Counted from the stretch's first letter, positions 1 through 10,168 are shown. The stretch is DNA of 64,000 nucleotides from Pseudogemmobacter lacusdianii (GCF_030848395.1 NZ_JAVDBT010000003.1:62001-126000); one strand, 5' to 3'. Program-made: numbers and translations. Notes: generated by a model not told the origin, from the letters alone.

Positions 1-1311
1 CGCGCCGCCCCGGGTGATCGGATCTTGATCCGCATGGCCAATACGCCCGCCTATCCGGTGCTTTATCTCGGCGCGATCGCCGCTGGCATGGTCCCGGTGG
101 CGACCTCGCCCCTCCTCACCACGCCCGAGATCACCCGCATGGCCGCGCTGATCCGGCCCCGGCTGATCCTCACCGATCCCGGCATCGCTTTGCCCGAAAC
201 CCTGCCCCATTCCACCGCGCTCCCCGCCGATCTGGCCGCATGGGAGGCCAGCCGTCCCTGCCCCTATCACCTCGGTGATGCCGAGCGTGAGGCCTATATC
301 GTCTTCACCTCGGGCACCTCTGGCAGGCCCATGGCCGTGCGCCACGCCCATCGCGCCATCCTCGCGCGGCAAAAGATGCACCAAGGCTGGGAGGGGCTGA
401 CCCCGCAAGACCGCATGATGCATGCCGGGGCCTTCAACTGGACCTATACGATGGGCACCGGGCTTTTGGACCCTTGGACGCTGGGTGCCACCGCCCTCAT
501 CCCCGGCGCGCAGGTGCCGCAAGAGCATCTTGGCCTTCTCATTAAGCGCCATGATGCGACGATCTTCGCCGGCTCGCCTGCGCATTTCCGCCGCCTCTTG
601 CGTAATCCTCTGCCCCCGATGCCGCGCCTGCGCCATGCGCTCTCGGCCGGTGAAGCCCTGCCGCCTGCGGTTCGCCAAGCCTGGCGTGACACCACCGGGA
701 CCGAGATCCACGAGGCCTACGGCATGTCCGAGATCTCGACCTTCATCTCGGCCAGCCCCGACCGGCCTGCCCCGCCCAATGCCACCGGCTTCCCGCAGCA
801 GGGCCGCCGCATCGCGGTGCTGTCCCCCGAAGGCCAAGCCCTGCCGCCGGGTGAGATGGGCCAGCTTGCCATCTCGACCAAAGACCAAGGGCTGATGCTG
901 TCCTACCTCGATCAACCGCCGCCCGAGGGCGATTGGTTCGTCACCGGTGACCTTGTTCACCAAGGCTGGGACGGGGCGATCCATTACGCCGGGCGCGCCG
1001 ATGAGATGATGAACCCCGGTGGCATCCGCGTCTCCCCGCGTGAGGTGGAACTGGCGCTGTCCGACCTTCCCGGCGTCACCGAACTTGCCGTGACCGAGAT
1101 CGCAGCCGCCGATGGCGCAAGTTTCATTGCGTGCTTTTACGCAGGCGATACCTTGCCGGAATATGAAGCCGCTGCCTTTGCGGCCGAACGCTTGGCGCGT
1201 TACAAGCAGCCCCGCGCTTGGGTGCAGCTTGACGCCCTTCCTCGTACCGCCTCGGCCAAGATCAACCGCCGCGCCTTGGCGGCGCTTTATCCGAAAGACC
1301 CGCAACGATGA
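1..1311 (+). CDS. Acyl-CoA synthetase / AMP-dependent ligase (5' partial)
   Basis: Adenylate-forming enzyme that would activate a carboxylic acid with ATP and join it to CoA. The reading frame is open from base 1, and the first residues (GDRILIRMANT) match the interior of benzoate-CoA-ligase-like proteins, so the true start lies before the window. The core motifs are visible: the P-loop-like YIVFTSGTSGRP, the EAYGMSE motif, TGD, GRADEMMNPGG, and a C-terminal catalytic lysine in TASAKINRR. It ends in an ATGA overlap with the next gene, so it is co-translated with the DsbA-like protein and the exporter. Substrate cannot be read from sequence; an aromatic or short-chain acid is possible. Family assignment is firm. 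Confidence 0.88.
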   Translation, partial: RAAPGDRILIRMANTPAYPVLYLGAIAAGMVPVATSPLLTTPEITRMAALIRPRLILTDPGIALPETLPHSTALPADLAAWEASRPCPYHLGDAEREAYIVFTSGTSGRPMAVRHAHRAILARQKMHQGWEGLTPQDRMMHAGAFNWTYTMGTGLLDPWTLGATALIPGAQVPQEHLGLLIKRHDATIFAGSPAHFRRLLRNPLPPMPRLRHALSAGEALPPAVRQAWRDTTGTEIHEAYGMSEISTFISASPDRPAPPNATGFPQQGRRIAVLSPEGQALPPGEMGQLAISTKDQGLMLSYLDQPPPEGDWFVTGDLVHQGWDGAIHYAGRADEMMNPGGIRVSPREVELALSDLPGVTELAVTEIAAADGASFIACFYAGDTLPEYEAAAFAAERLARYKQPRAWVQLDALPRTASAKINRRALAALYPKDPQR

Positions 1312-1946
1312 CCCCCATCCGGCTTGATATCTTCGCCGATCCGATCTGCCCTTGGTGCTATGTCGGCAAAGCCAATCTTGAGCGCGCTTTGGAAGCCGCC
1401 GCCGATCACCCTTTCATCATCCAGTGGCATCCGTTCCAGCTGAACCCCGATATGCCGCCCGAAGGTGTCGCCAAACGCGCTTGGCTCGAAGAGAAATTCG
1501 GTGGTGCCGCCAAGGTCGATGCCGTGCATGACCGGCTGCGCGAAGTGGCCCGTGCCGCTGGCCTGCCACTGAACCCCGATGTGCCAAAACGCATCCCCAA
1601 CACGCTCAACGCCCATCGGCTGATCCATTGGGCCGGGGTTGAGGGCCGCCAAGCCGCTGTCGTCTCGGCGCTTTACCGCGCCTATTGGGCCGAAGGCCGT
1701 GACATTGGCAACACGGGCGTCCTTGCCGATATCGCCGGAGCCGCCGGTATGGACCGCGCCGCCACCGCACGACTTCTGGACAGTGACGCCGATTCCGACG
1801 ATATCGCAGCCCGGGATGCCGATGCCCGCGCGAAGGGCGTGTCCTCCGTGCCGACCTGGCTGATCGGCCAACATTATGTCGTCACCGGCGCCCAGCCCCC
1901 CGAACTTTGGGCCCAAGTGATCGACGACCTCAGGAAAGACCAATGA
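1308..1946 (+). CDS. DsbA family oxidoreductase (FrnE / HCCA-isomerase-like)
   Basis: Thioredoxin-fold protein of 212 residues in the DsbA/FrnE/2-hydroxychromene-2-carboxylate isomerase superfamily. A CPWC motif sits at residues 14-17, followed by the family's helical insertion, and the cis-proline region reads SSVPTWLIG near the C terminus. There is no signal peptide, so it should be cytosolic, unlike true DsbA. It overlaps the upstream ligase and the downstream transporter by four bases each (ATGA), which makes a tight three-gene operon. Members with CPWC are usually redox or disulfide-isomerase enzymes; the isomerase reaction is possible but not shown by sequence. Confidence 0.85.
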   Translation: MTPIRLDIFADPICPWCYVGKANLERALEAAADHPFIIQWHPFQLNPDMPPEGVAKRAWLEEKFGGAAKVDAVHDRLREVARAAGLPLNPDVPKRIPNTLNAHRLIHWAGVEGRQAAVVSALYRAYWAEGRDIGNTGVLADIAGAAGMDRAATARLLDSDADSDDIAARDADARAKGVSSVPTWLIGQHYVVTGAQPPELWAQVIDDLRKDQ

Positions 1947-3166
1947 CCGAGCATATACCGAGTACCGCCAAGCGCTTGTCGCAAGGCGAGTTCATTGCGC
2001 TCATCGCAATGCTCTTTGCCACGATCGCCTTTTCGATCGATGCCATGCTGCCCGCCGAGCCTGCGATTGCCGCAGCGCTCTCGCCCGAAGACCCCAACCG
2101 CGCCAAGCTGGTCGTCGGCGCCTTCTTCCTTGGCATGGGCATCGGCACCTTCGTCTCTGGCCCTCTGTCCGACGCCTTTGGCCGCAAGCCGGTGATGATC
2201 TGGGGCGGCGTGCTTTATTGCATCGCCTCGCTCGCCTGCATCTATGCCCAATCTTTGGACATGCTGCTTTTGGCCCGTGTGGTCCAAGGCATCGGCGGCT
2301 CCGCTCCGCGCGTGGTCTCGCTGGCTTTGGTGCGTGACCTTTACAAAGGCCGCGAGATGGCACGGATCATGTCCTTTGCCATGATGATCTTCATGCTCGC
2401 CCCCGCGGTTGCCCCGCTCCTTGGCCAGCAGATCATCTTCCTTGCCGGTTGGAAGGCCATCTTCGTTGCCTTCATCCTCTTCTCGGTGGTCTCGCTTCTC
2501 TGGCTTGGCTTGCGTCAGGGCGAAACCCTGCCGCCCGCCGCCCGCACCAAGCTGACCGTCGCAGGCCAGATCGCCTCGCTGAAAGAGCTGTTCTCGCATC
2601 GCGTGGTCGTGGTCTCGGTGATGATCCAAGCCCTGACCACCGCCGTTTTGGTGGCGATGATCTCCTCGGTCCAAGGCATCTATGCGCAAGAATTCGGCCG
2701 CGAGGCAGAATTCCCGATGTGGTTCGCTCTGGCCGCGGTGCTTTCGGCGGTGGCCTCCTTCCTCAACGCCAAATTGGTGATGCGGATGGGCATGCGCAGC
2801 GTGGCACGGTGGGCCTATATCGGCGGCGTCGCCCTGACGCTGCTGCATTTCGGGCTTTATGAGCTGGAAATGCTCACCGGCACCGCCGCATTCATCAGCT
2901 TCTTCCTCTGGCAGGTCACGCTTTTCGTGATGATGGGCCTGACCATGGGCAACCTCAACGCTCTGGCGATGGAGCCTGTGGGCCATATCGCAGGCTTTGC
3001 GGCTTCCTTGATGGCCGCTGTCTCGACCGTGCTCGCGGTGGTGATCTCCACCCCCATCGCACAGGCCTTTGACGGCACCCACCAGCCCTTGGTGGTCGGC
3101 GCCCTCGTCTGCCTGATCCCTTCGACACTTATGATGCGGCTTCTGGGCAAGCCCACGAAAAGCTGA
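1943..3166 (+). CDS. MFS transporter, Bcr/CflA drug-efflux family
   Basis: Inner-membrane proton-driven exporter of 407 residues with about twelve hydrophobic segments. The MFS motif A is visible as GPLSDAFGRKP at residues 73-83, and the RVVQGIGGSAPR stretch matches the Bcr/CflA group. The ATG at 1943 is chosen because it forms an ATGA overlap with the upstream stop; a longer frame begins at 1907 but would run far into that gene. Sharing an operon with an acyl-CoA ligase and a DsbA-like protein suggests export of a compound related to that chemistry (inference). It is followed directly by a strong terminator. Confidence 0.88.
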   Translation: MTEHIPSTAKRLSQGEFIALIAMLFATIAFSIDAMLPAEPAIAAALSPEDPNRAKLVVGAFFLGMGIGTFVSGPLSDAFGRKPVMIWGGVLYCIASLACIYAQSLDMLLLARVVQGIGGSAPRVVSLALVRDLYKGREMARIMSFAMMIFMLAPAVAPLLGQQIIFLAGWKAIFVAFILFSVVSLLWLGLRQGETLPPAARTKLTVAGQIASLKELFSHRVVVVSVMIQALTTAVLVAMISSVQGIYAQEFGREAEFPMWFALAAVLSAVASFLNAKLVMRMGMRSVARWAYIGGVALTLLHFGLYELEMLTGTAAFISFFLWQVTLFVMMGLTMGNLNALAMEPVGHIAGFAASLMAAVSTVLAVVISTPIAQAFDGTHQPLVVGALVCLIPSTLMMRLLGKPTKS

Positions 3167-3189
3167 ACCAGCCTAAGGCGTTGCACTAA

Positions 3190-3215
3190 AAAAGGGGCCC
3201 TCCGGGGCCCCTTTT
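3190..3215. terminator. Bidirectional rho-independent terminator
   Basis: An 11-bp stem (AAAAGGGGCCC paired with GGGCCCCTTTT) with a 4-base loop lies between the convergent exporter gene and mfd. T-tracts on both strands suit termination in both directions. Confidence 0.85.
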
Positions 3216-3216
3216 C

Positions 3217-6200
3217 TTATCTGCGGAACTTCGGCACCTGCCGCCCCGATTGCGGCACCCTCGGCGGCTTCGGTGCCGGAGGGGGGGGCGGCGGCGGTGG
3301 CGGCAAGCTCGTCCCACGCGGCGCGGCACCGGGCTTTTTTGCGCCCTGCAATTGCTCGGCCAGATCGCGGGCAATCGCAAAAGCGCCCTTGATCCGTTCA
3401 GATTCCAGCTTCATCTCGCCCGCGATCGAGATCTTGGTGCCCTGCACCTTGGCCGCCCCGCCTTGCGCTTTCAGGAACTCGACCAGACCTGCCGGATTGG
3501 CGAATTTGTCGTTGTGGAACTGGATCGTCGCGCCCTTCGGCCCCAGATCCATCCGAGAAATCCCAGCCCGCTTCGCCATCGCCTTGATCCGCACGATCAG
3601 CATCAGCGTGTTGACCTCTTTCGGCACCGGGCCAAAGCGGTCAATCAACTCAGCGGCAAAGCCCTCCAGCTCAACCTTGCTCTGCAAGCCCGAAAGCCGC
3701 CGATAAAGCCCGAGCCGGATATCCAGATCGGGGATGTAATCCTCGGGGATCATCACCGGCACGCCCAGATTAAGCTGCGGGCTCCAATCGTCCGAGATGG
3801 TGGAAAGCCCCTGCAACTCGCCCGATTTGATCTTGGCAATCGTCTCTTCCAGCATCTGCTGGTAAAGCTCGTAGCCGACTTCCTTGATATGCCCAGACTG
3901 CTCCTCACCGAGCAAATTGCCCGCCCCGCGCAGATCAAGGTCATGGCTGGCAAGGTTGAAGCCTGCCCCCAGAGAGTCAAAACTGGCCAACAATTTCAAC
4001 CGCTTCTGCGCCTGAGGCGTCAGCGGGCTGCGCGGCTTTGTCGTCAGATAGCAATAGGCCCGCGTCTTCGAGCGGCCCACGCGACCGCGGATCTGGTAAA
4101 GCTGGCTTAGGCCGAACATATCCGCCCGGTGCACGATCATCGTATTCGCGGTCGGGATGTCCAAGCCGCTTTCCACAATCGTCGTCGCCAAAAGCACATC
4201 GAATTTACCATCATAGAACTGGTTCATCCGATCATCGAGATCGCCCGCCGCCAACTGGCCATGCGCGATCATATAAGAGACCTCGGGCACATGGGTTTTC
4301 AGGAACTCTTCCACATCCGGCAGGTCCGAAATCCGCGGCACCACATAGAAGCTCTGCCCGCCCCGGAACCGCTCGCGCAGCAGCGCCTCGCGGATGGTGA
4401 TCGTGTCGAACTCCGAAACGTAAGTGCGGATCGCCAAACGGTCGACAGGCGGCGTTGCGATGATCGACAGATCGCGCACGCCCGTAAGCGACAGTTGCAA
4501 GGTGCGCGGGATCGGCGTTGCCGTCAGCGTCAGCACATGCACCTCGGATTTCATCGCCTTCAGCCGCTCTTTATGGCTCACGCCAAAATGCTGCTCTTCA
4601 TCGATGATCAACAACCCAAGGTTCTTAAACGTGATCCCCTTGGCCAAAAGCGCATGGGTGCCCACGACGATATCAACCTTACCCTCGGCCATTTCGGTCC
4701 GCGTGCGGCTGGCCTCAGACGCTGTAACAAAGCGAGACAAGGGTTTGACAATAATGGGAAAACCACGGAACCGCTCGGCAAAGCTGCGGTAATGCTGGCG
4801 CGCCAGCAGGGTCGTCGGGCAGATCACCGCAACCTGCATCCCGGCCAAAGCCGCGACAAAAGCCGCGCGCATTGCGACCTCGGTTTTGCCAAAGCCCACA
4901 TCGCCCACGACCAGCCGGTCCATCGGGCTGCCCTTTTCCAGATCCGTGATCACATCGGCAATGGCTGAGAGCTGATCATCGGTCTCCTGATAGGGGAACC
5001 TTGCCGCAAAAGCCTCCCAAAGCGAATGCGGCGCCTCCAAGATCGGCGCATGGCGCAAGGCGCGCTCGGCCGCGATCCGCATCAGACGGTCCGCAATCTC
5101 GCGGATCCGCTCTTTCAGCTTGGCCTTCTTCGCCTGCCAAGCCCCGCCGCCCAGACGGTCCAGAAGCCCCTCTTCATGGCCATAGCGGCTGAGCAGCTCG
5201 ATATTCTCTACCGGCAGGTAAAGCTTTGCATTATCTGCATATTCCAGCATGACGCAGGCATGCGGAGCGCCCAAGGCAGTGATGGTCTCCAGCCCCAGAT
5301 AGCGGCCCACGCCATGTTCGACATGCACGACGAGATCGCCCACGCTCAGCGTATCAACCTCCTTAAGGAAGTTCTCCACCTTGCGCTTGCGCCGGGGCTT
5401 GGCGACCAGCCGATCGCCCAAAACATCCTGCTCTGAGATCACCACCAGCCCCGGCGCGGTGAACCCCGCCTCCAGCGCCCAGACCACCAGATGCAAGCCA
5501 CCCTTGCCGGGCTTCAGATCCCGTAGATCAGCCAGTTCTTCACTCGCCAGACCTTGGTCGGTCAAAAGCCCCTTCAGCCGTTCGCGCGCGCCTTCGGACC
5601 AACTGGCAATCACCACCTGAGCCTCTTTGCGCATCACGCGAATATGATCCGCCAAGGCGCTGAAAAGGCTAACGCTTTCCTGCTGACGCTCGGGCGCAAA
5701 GCTGCGCCCCATGCGCCCGCCCGCATCCAAAACCCCCGGTCCCGGCGGCTGCGCCAAGGGCGAGAATTGCACCACCCGATGCCGCGCCACCGCCGCTTCC
5801 CAAGCGCCGTCATCCAGATACAAGAGCCCCGCCGCCACCGGTTTATAGACCGTGTCCAAACGCCCCTTGGCCGCCAAAGCATCGGCGCGGGCGTCATAGG
5901 CGTCGTCCACCGTCTCCCAGCGCGACAGCCGCGCCGGGGTGATCTGGTCATCCAGCATCACCGAGGCCTCGGGGAGATAGTCGAACAGGGTCTCTAGCCG
6001 GTCATGGAAGAACGGCAGCCAATGCTCCATCCCCTGATGCTTGCGCCCCGCCGAGACCGCTTCATACAACGGATCATCCGTGCCCGCCGCGCCGAACTCC
6101 ACCCGGTAGTTCTGGCGAAACCGGGTGATCGAGCCCTCATCCAGCATCACCTCGGAGACCGGGGCAAATTCGACATAAGTCAGCTTCTCGGTCGTCCGCT

Positions 6201-6768
6201 GCGTCGCAGGGTCAAACCGCCGCGCGCCATCCAAGACATCGCCGAAAAAGTCCAAACGCACCGGACCATCCGGGCCCGGCGGATAGATGTCCACAATCCC
6301 GCCGCGGATCGCATAATCGCCGGGTTCCGCCACCGTCGAGACCGGCGAAAACCCCATCCGCGCCAAGAACCCCTTCAGCCGCGCCTCATCCACCCGGTCC
6401 CCGACCGAGGCGCGGAACGACGAGGCCTGCACCAAATCCCGCGCCGGTATCCGCTGGGTCGCAGCATTCAGCGTGGTCAGCACCACATAAGCGCCCTTCA
6501 GCCCATCGGCCAACGTCGCCAAAGTCGCCATCCGCCGGCTGGAAATCTCGGGGTTGGGAGACACCCGATCATAGGGCAAGCAGTCCCATGCCGGGAAATC
6601 CAGCACCACCACCTCGGGGGCGTAAACCGCCAAAGCCGCCCGCATCGCCTCGGCCCGCTTGTCATCGCGCGCGACATGCAGAACCGGGTGGCCCTTCTCC
6701 AGCTCTCGCAAGAGCAGTTTGGCGTCAAAGCCTTCCGGGGCACCCCCGAGCAGAATACGGTCACTCAT
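3217..6768 (-). CDS. mfd: Transcription-repair coupling factor Mfd
   Basis: Cytosolic DNA translocase that removes stalled RNA polymerase and recruits UvrA to lesions. The 1183-residue protein shows the UvrB-like N-terminal module, the CarD-like RNA-polymerase interaction domain (VGDLVVHVEHGVGRYLGLE), a RecG-like helicase core with Walker A GDVGFGKTE near residue 620 and DEEQHFG near 722, and the C-terminal TRCF domain. The ATG at 6768 is preferred over a TTG two codons earlier because it clears the upstream stop by two bases. The C terminus carries a tail with a run of nine prolines before a basic end, beyond the usual Mfd fold. Confidence 0.97.
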   Translation of the reverse strand: MSDRILLGGAPEGFDAKLLLRELEKGHPVLHVARDDKRAEAMRAALAVYAPEVVVLDFPAWDCLPYDRVSPNPEISSRRMATLATLADGLKGAYVVLTTLNAATQRIPARDLVQASSFRASVGDRVDEARLKGFLARMGFSPVSTVAEPGDYAIRGGIVDIYPPGPDGPVRLDFFGDVLDGARRFDPATQRTTEKLTYVEFAPVSEVMLDEGSITRFRQNYRVEFGAAGTDDPLYEAVSAGRKHQGMEHWLPFFHDRLETLFDYLPEASVMLDDQITPARLSRWETVDDAYDARADALAAKGRLDTVYKPVAAGLLYLDDGAWEAAVARHRVVQFSPLAQPPGPGVLDAGGRMGRSFAPERQQESVSLFSALADHIRVMRKEAQVVIASWSEGARERLKGLLTDQGLASEELADLRDLKPGKGGLHLVVWALEAGFTAPGLVVISEQDVLGDRLVAKPRRKRKVENFLKEVDTLSVGDLVVHVEHGVGRYLGLETITALGAPHACVMLEYADNAKLYLPVENIELLSRYGHEEGLLDRLGGGAWQAKKAKLKERIREIADRLMRIAAERALRHAPILEAPHSLWEAFAARFPYQETDDQLSAIADVITDLEKGSPMDRLVVGDVGFGKTEVAMRAAFVAALAGMQVAVICPTTLLARQHYRSFAERFRGFPIIVKPLSRFVTASEASRTRTEMAEGKVDIVVGTHALLAKGITFKNLGLLIIDEEQHFGVSHKERLKAMKSEVHVLTLTATPIPRTLQLSLTGVRDLSIIATPPVDRLAIRTYVSEFDTITIREALLRERFRGGQSFYVVPRISDLPDVEEFLKTHVPEVSYMIAHGQLAAGDLDDRMNQFYDGKFDVLLATTIVESGLDIPTANTMIVHRADMFGLSQLYQIRGRVGRSKTRAYCYLTTKPRSPLTPQAQKRLKLLASFDSLGAGFNLASHDLDLRGAGNLLGEEQSGHIKEVGYELYQQMLEETIAKIKSGELQGLSTISDDWSPQLNLGVPVMIPEDYIPDLDIRLGLYRRLSGLQSKVELEGFAAELIDRFGPVPKEVNTLMLIVRIKAMAKRAGISRMDLGPKGATIQFHNDKFANPAGLVEFLKAQGGAAKVQGTKISIAGEMKLESERIKGAFAIARDLAEQLQGAKKPGAAPRGTSLPPPPPPPPPAPKPPRVPQSGRQVPKFRR

Positions 6769-6770
6769 AG

Positions 6771-7295
6771 TCAATTCAGAATGGAGAGGTTCATGTTTTG
6801 ATACATACCGAACATGGAGGTGATGAAGATAGAAACAAGTCCCACCACTTGGACCAAGCGGCGATGGATGAGCAACCGGCGATAAAGCGCGGGGCCGCTG
6901 GTCTCACCGCCCTCAATCTTCAAGGCACTCCGCAAGCTGAGCCAGCCGATGAAGATCATCGGCACCAGCAAGAACAAAACCGCCTGCGCAAATTCCATCC
7001 TATACCAGATCGCCAGCAGCAAAAGGCAGCTGAGCATAAACGACAGTACCACAAAGATCGGCACCGCTGCCGTGCGCGAGATGCCAAGGAAGCGGCGGGT
7101 GTTGATCGCGACCAGCGCCTCAAGATCCATCTCAGTCTGCCCCCCCAATCGGCGCGCGCGCTGGATCATATCGAAGGGGACGCCAAGCACCCAATGGCTG
7201 CTCGAGGACCACAGCACCGCCAGCGCGATCCAGTACCAAAGGTTCGAGAAGGATCGCATGTCGATCACTTCTGACAGGGTGCGGTAGAAATCCAC
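6771..7295 (-). CDS. Conserved integral membrane protein upstream of mfd
   Basis: Protein of about 174 residues with four hydrophobic segments (WYWIALAVLW; FVVLSFMLSCLLLLAIWY; AVLFLLVPMIFIGW; LVQVVGLVSIFITSMFG). The GTG at 7295 is favoured because AAAGGA lies six bases upstream; an ATG at 7355 would add twenty residues without a good ribosome site. I recall close relatives in Rhodobacteraceae carrying the label component of SufBCD complex, but nothing here shows an Fe-S assembly role and no suf gene is nearby. It ends two bases before mfd begins, so the two are probably co-transcribed. Function unknown. Confidence 0.7.
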   Translation of the reverse strand: MDFYRTLSEVIDMRSFSNLWYWIALAVLWSSSSHWVLGVPFDMIQRARRLGGQTEMDLEALVAINTRRFLGISRTAAVPIFVVLSFMLSCLLLLAIWYRMEFAQAVLFLLVPMIFIGWLSLRSALKIEGGETSGPALYRRLLIHRRLVQVVGLVSIFITSMFGMYQNMNLSILN

Positions 7296-7407
7296 GCGCC
7301 ATCCTTTCGCCAAAGCCTGCGTCGAAGCGCCAGCTTGAGGTGCGGGTCTTTCCATGGCAGGCAGAAAGCAAAGCCGCAAGCCCTCTTTGTCGCGTGGTCT
7401 TGCCTAA

Positions 7408-8484
<1,077 letters not shown>

Positions 8485-8516
8485 TTTTCGGTAAACCAGC
8501 ATCGGGGCAGCTCTTT

Positions 8517-8536
8517 CCCGGCGGGCAATCGCCGGG
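8517..8536 (+). terminator. Hairpin downstream of hemB
   Basis: A perfect 7-bp inverted repeat (CCCGGCG, six-base loop, CGCCGGG) 32 bp past the hemB stop. There is no clear T-tract after it, so termination is uncertain. Confidence 0.35.
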
Positions 8537-8644
8537 CAGAACGCCTCTCTGGCATCACCGGGTGACAGATGGGCGGATTACCGCTAGGCTGTTGTGTGAA
8601 CGGGACTTCAGATCCCGGTAATTGAGGCGCAAAGGGCTGATAAG

Positions 8645-9202
8645 ATGCAAAATTTCCCAACGCGGCGCAGCGTGATCCTTGGGCTTGGGGCGACCTCGCT
8701 TTTGGCGGCTTGCGGCAATGGAGTAGGCTCGAACGGCGCCGCGCAGATCGATGCGCGGGTGGATGCGACGCAAAATTATCTCTTTGGCCGTTACCCCGGC
8801 ACGCGGGACCTCGCCTCGCGCGCGGCGGGTGTGCTTTACATGCCGCTGATGACCGAAGCCGGGCTGATCTATGGTGGCGCGTTCGGCCGTGGCGCCCTGC
8901 GTATTCAAGGGGTTACGGTGGATTATTATTCCGCCGGCAAAGCCTCGATCGGTTTGCAAATTGGCGCGCAGCAATATGCCCATGCGCTTTTCTTCATGAC
9001 CCCGCAGGCACTGGAAGAATTCCGCCGGGCCCAAGGCTGGGCTGCGAGCGCCGACCTGCGCTATGCAACACCCGAGGAAGGCGCCACCATCGGCAAAGCC
9101 ACGACCGAGATTGACCCGGTGGTCCCCTTCGTCTTCGGCCAGCAAGGCCTGATCGCAGGCGCATCGCTCGCGGGCGTCAAATACACCCGGATCATCCCGT
9201 AA
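8645..9202 (+). CDS. SYLF-domain (YSC84-like) lipoprotein
   Basis: Secreted lipid-binding-type protein of 185 residues. The N terminus has twin arginines (TRRSVILGLG) and a lipobox LLAAC with the acylated Cys at residue 23, so a mature lipoprotein is expected; export by Tat or Sec is unresolved. The remainder matches the SYLF/YSC84 pattern: AGVLYMPLMTEAGLIYGGAFG, a VDYYSAGKASIGLQIGAQ segment and a closing GASLAGVKYTRI. It stands alone between hemB and a convergent gene, with a terminator just after the stop. SYLF proteins bind phosphoinositides in eukaryotes; the bacterial role is unclear. Confidence 0.85.
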   Translation: MQNFPTRRSVILGLGATSLLAACGNGVGSNGAAQIDARVDATQNYLFGRYPGTRDLASRAAGVLYMPLMTEAGLIYGGAFGRGALRIQGVTVDYYSAGKASIGLQIGAQQYAHALFFMTPQALEEFRRAQGWAASADLRYATPEEGATIGKATTEIDPVVPFVFGQQGLIAGASLAGVKYTRIIP

Positions 9203-9224
9203 GTATTTGGCAGAACGGAATAAA

Positions 9225-9250
9225 AAATGGGAGCCAATCGGCTCCCATTT
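9225..9250. terminator. Rho-independent terminator between convergent genes
   Basis: An 11-bp stem (AAATGGGAGCC with GGCTCCCATTT) and a 4-base loop, flanked by A and T runs. It abuts the stop of the minus-strand dehydrogenase gene and serves both directions. Confidence 0.8.
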
Positions 9251-9251
9251 C

Positions 9252-10115
9252 TCATTTCAACCGCCGGATCAGGCTGGAAGTATCGTTGCGCCCGCCGCCC
9301 ATCAGCTGCACATCCTTGTAGAATTGATCGACCAAAGCCGTCACCGGCAACCGCGCACCGATCTCATCCGCGGTGGCAAGGCAGATCGCCAGATCCTTGC
9401 GCATCCAATCGACCGCAAAGCCGAAATCAAACTGATCGGCCAGCATGGTCTTGTGGCGATTGGCCATTTGCCACGAGCCTGCCGCACCTTGGCTGATCAC
9501 CTCGACCACTTTCTCGCCATCCAACCCGGCCTTTTGGCCAAAAGCCATCGCCTCCGACAGCCCCTGCATCAGCCCGGCAATGCAGATCTGGTTCATCATC
9601 TTGGCCAATTGCCCGGCGCCACTTTCACCCAAAAGCCGGCAAACCCGCGCGAAAGCCGCCATCACCGGCTCTGCCGCCGCATAATCCGTGTCGGAGCCGC
9701 CGCACATGATGGAAAGCACGCCATTCTCGGCGCCCGCCTGCCCGCCCGAGACCGGAGCATCAACGAAACCAATGCCTTGGCCCGCCGCAATGCCATGCAG
9801 CTCGCGCGTGACGGCGGCCGAGACCGTGGTGTGATCGACAAAGATCGCACCCTTCGCCATGCCCGCAAAGGCCCCATCCGGGCCAAGGCAGACCTGCCGC
9901 AGGTCATCATCATTGCCCACGCAAGCCATCACAAAATCGGCACCCTCAGCCGCCTCCCGCGCTGTCGCAGCGGGCCTACCGCCATGCTTGGCCACCCAAG
10001 CCTCGGCCTTCGCCGCAGTGCGGTTCCAGACCACCACCTGATGGCCCTTGGCCGCCAGATGCCCCGCCATCGGGAACCCCATCACCCCCAACCCAAGGAA
10101 CGCCAATTTCGCCAT
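9252..10115 (-). CDS. NAD(P)-dependent oxidoreductase, 3-hydroxyisobutyrate dehydrogenase family
   Basis: Cytosolic beta-hydroxyacid dehydrogenase of 287 residues. The Rossmann motif GLGVMG is at residues 8-13, followed by WNRT, which resembles NADP-binding members. The substrate motif DAPVSGGQAGAENG is present, as is the catalytic lysine in GQLAKMMNQ near residue 170. The second of two adjacent ATG codons is chosen for its spacing from AGGGG. It is a single-gene unit. Substrate could be 3-hydroxyisobutyrate, tartronate semialdehyde or a succinic semialdehyde-type compound; the family does not settle this. Confidence 0.9.
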   Translation of the reverse strand: MAKLAFLGLGVMGFPMAGHLAAKGHQVVVWNRTAAKAEAWVAKHGGRPAATAREAAEGADFVMACVGNDDDLRQVCLGPDGAFAGMAKGAIFVDHTTVSAAVTRELHGIAAGQGIGFVDAPVSGGQAGAENGVLSIMCGGSDTDYAAAEPVMAAFARVCRLLGESGAGQLAKMMNQICIAGLMQGLSEAMAFGQKAGLDGEKVVEVISQGAAGSWQMANRHKTMLADQFDFGFAVDWMRKDLAICLATADEIGARLPVTALVDQFYKDVQLMGGGRNDTSSLIRRLK

Positions 10116-10148
10116 CATCAGACCCCTGCCCTAAACGTCATTCACCGC

Positions 10149-10168
10149 TCACGATTGTTCTGTCGTGA
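10149..10168. repeat. Inverted repeat in the divergent spacer
   Basis: TCACGA at 10149-10154 and TCGTGA at 10163-10168 flank eight bases, between the dehydrogenase gene and the penicillin-acylase-family gene. A possible operator for either; no regulator is identified. Confidence 0.35.

Noticed and set aside
1874-3082. A 402-codon antisense frame opposite the MFS gene
   Set aside because: Extremely His/Gly/Asp-rich, a mirror of hydrophobic codons of a membrane protein.
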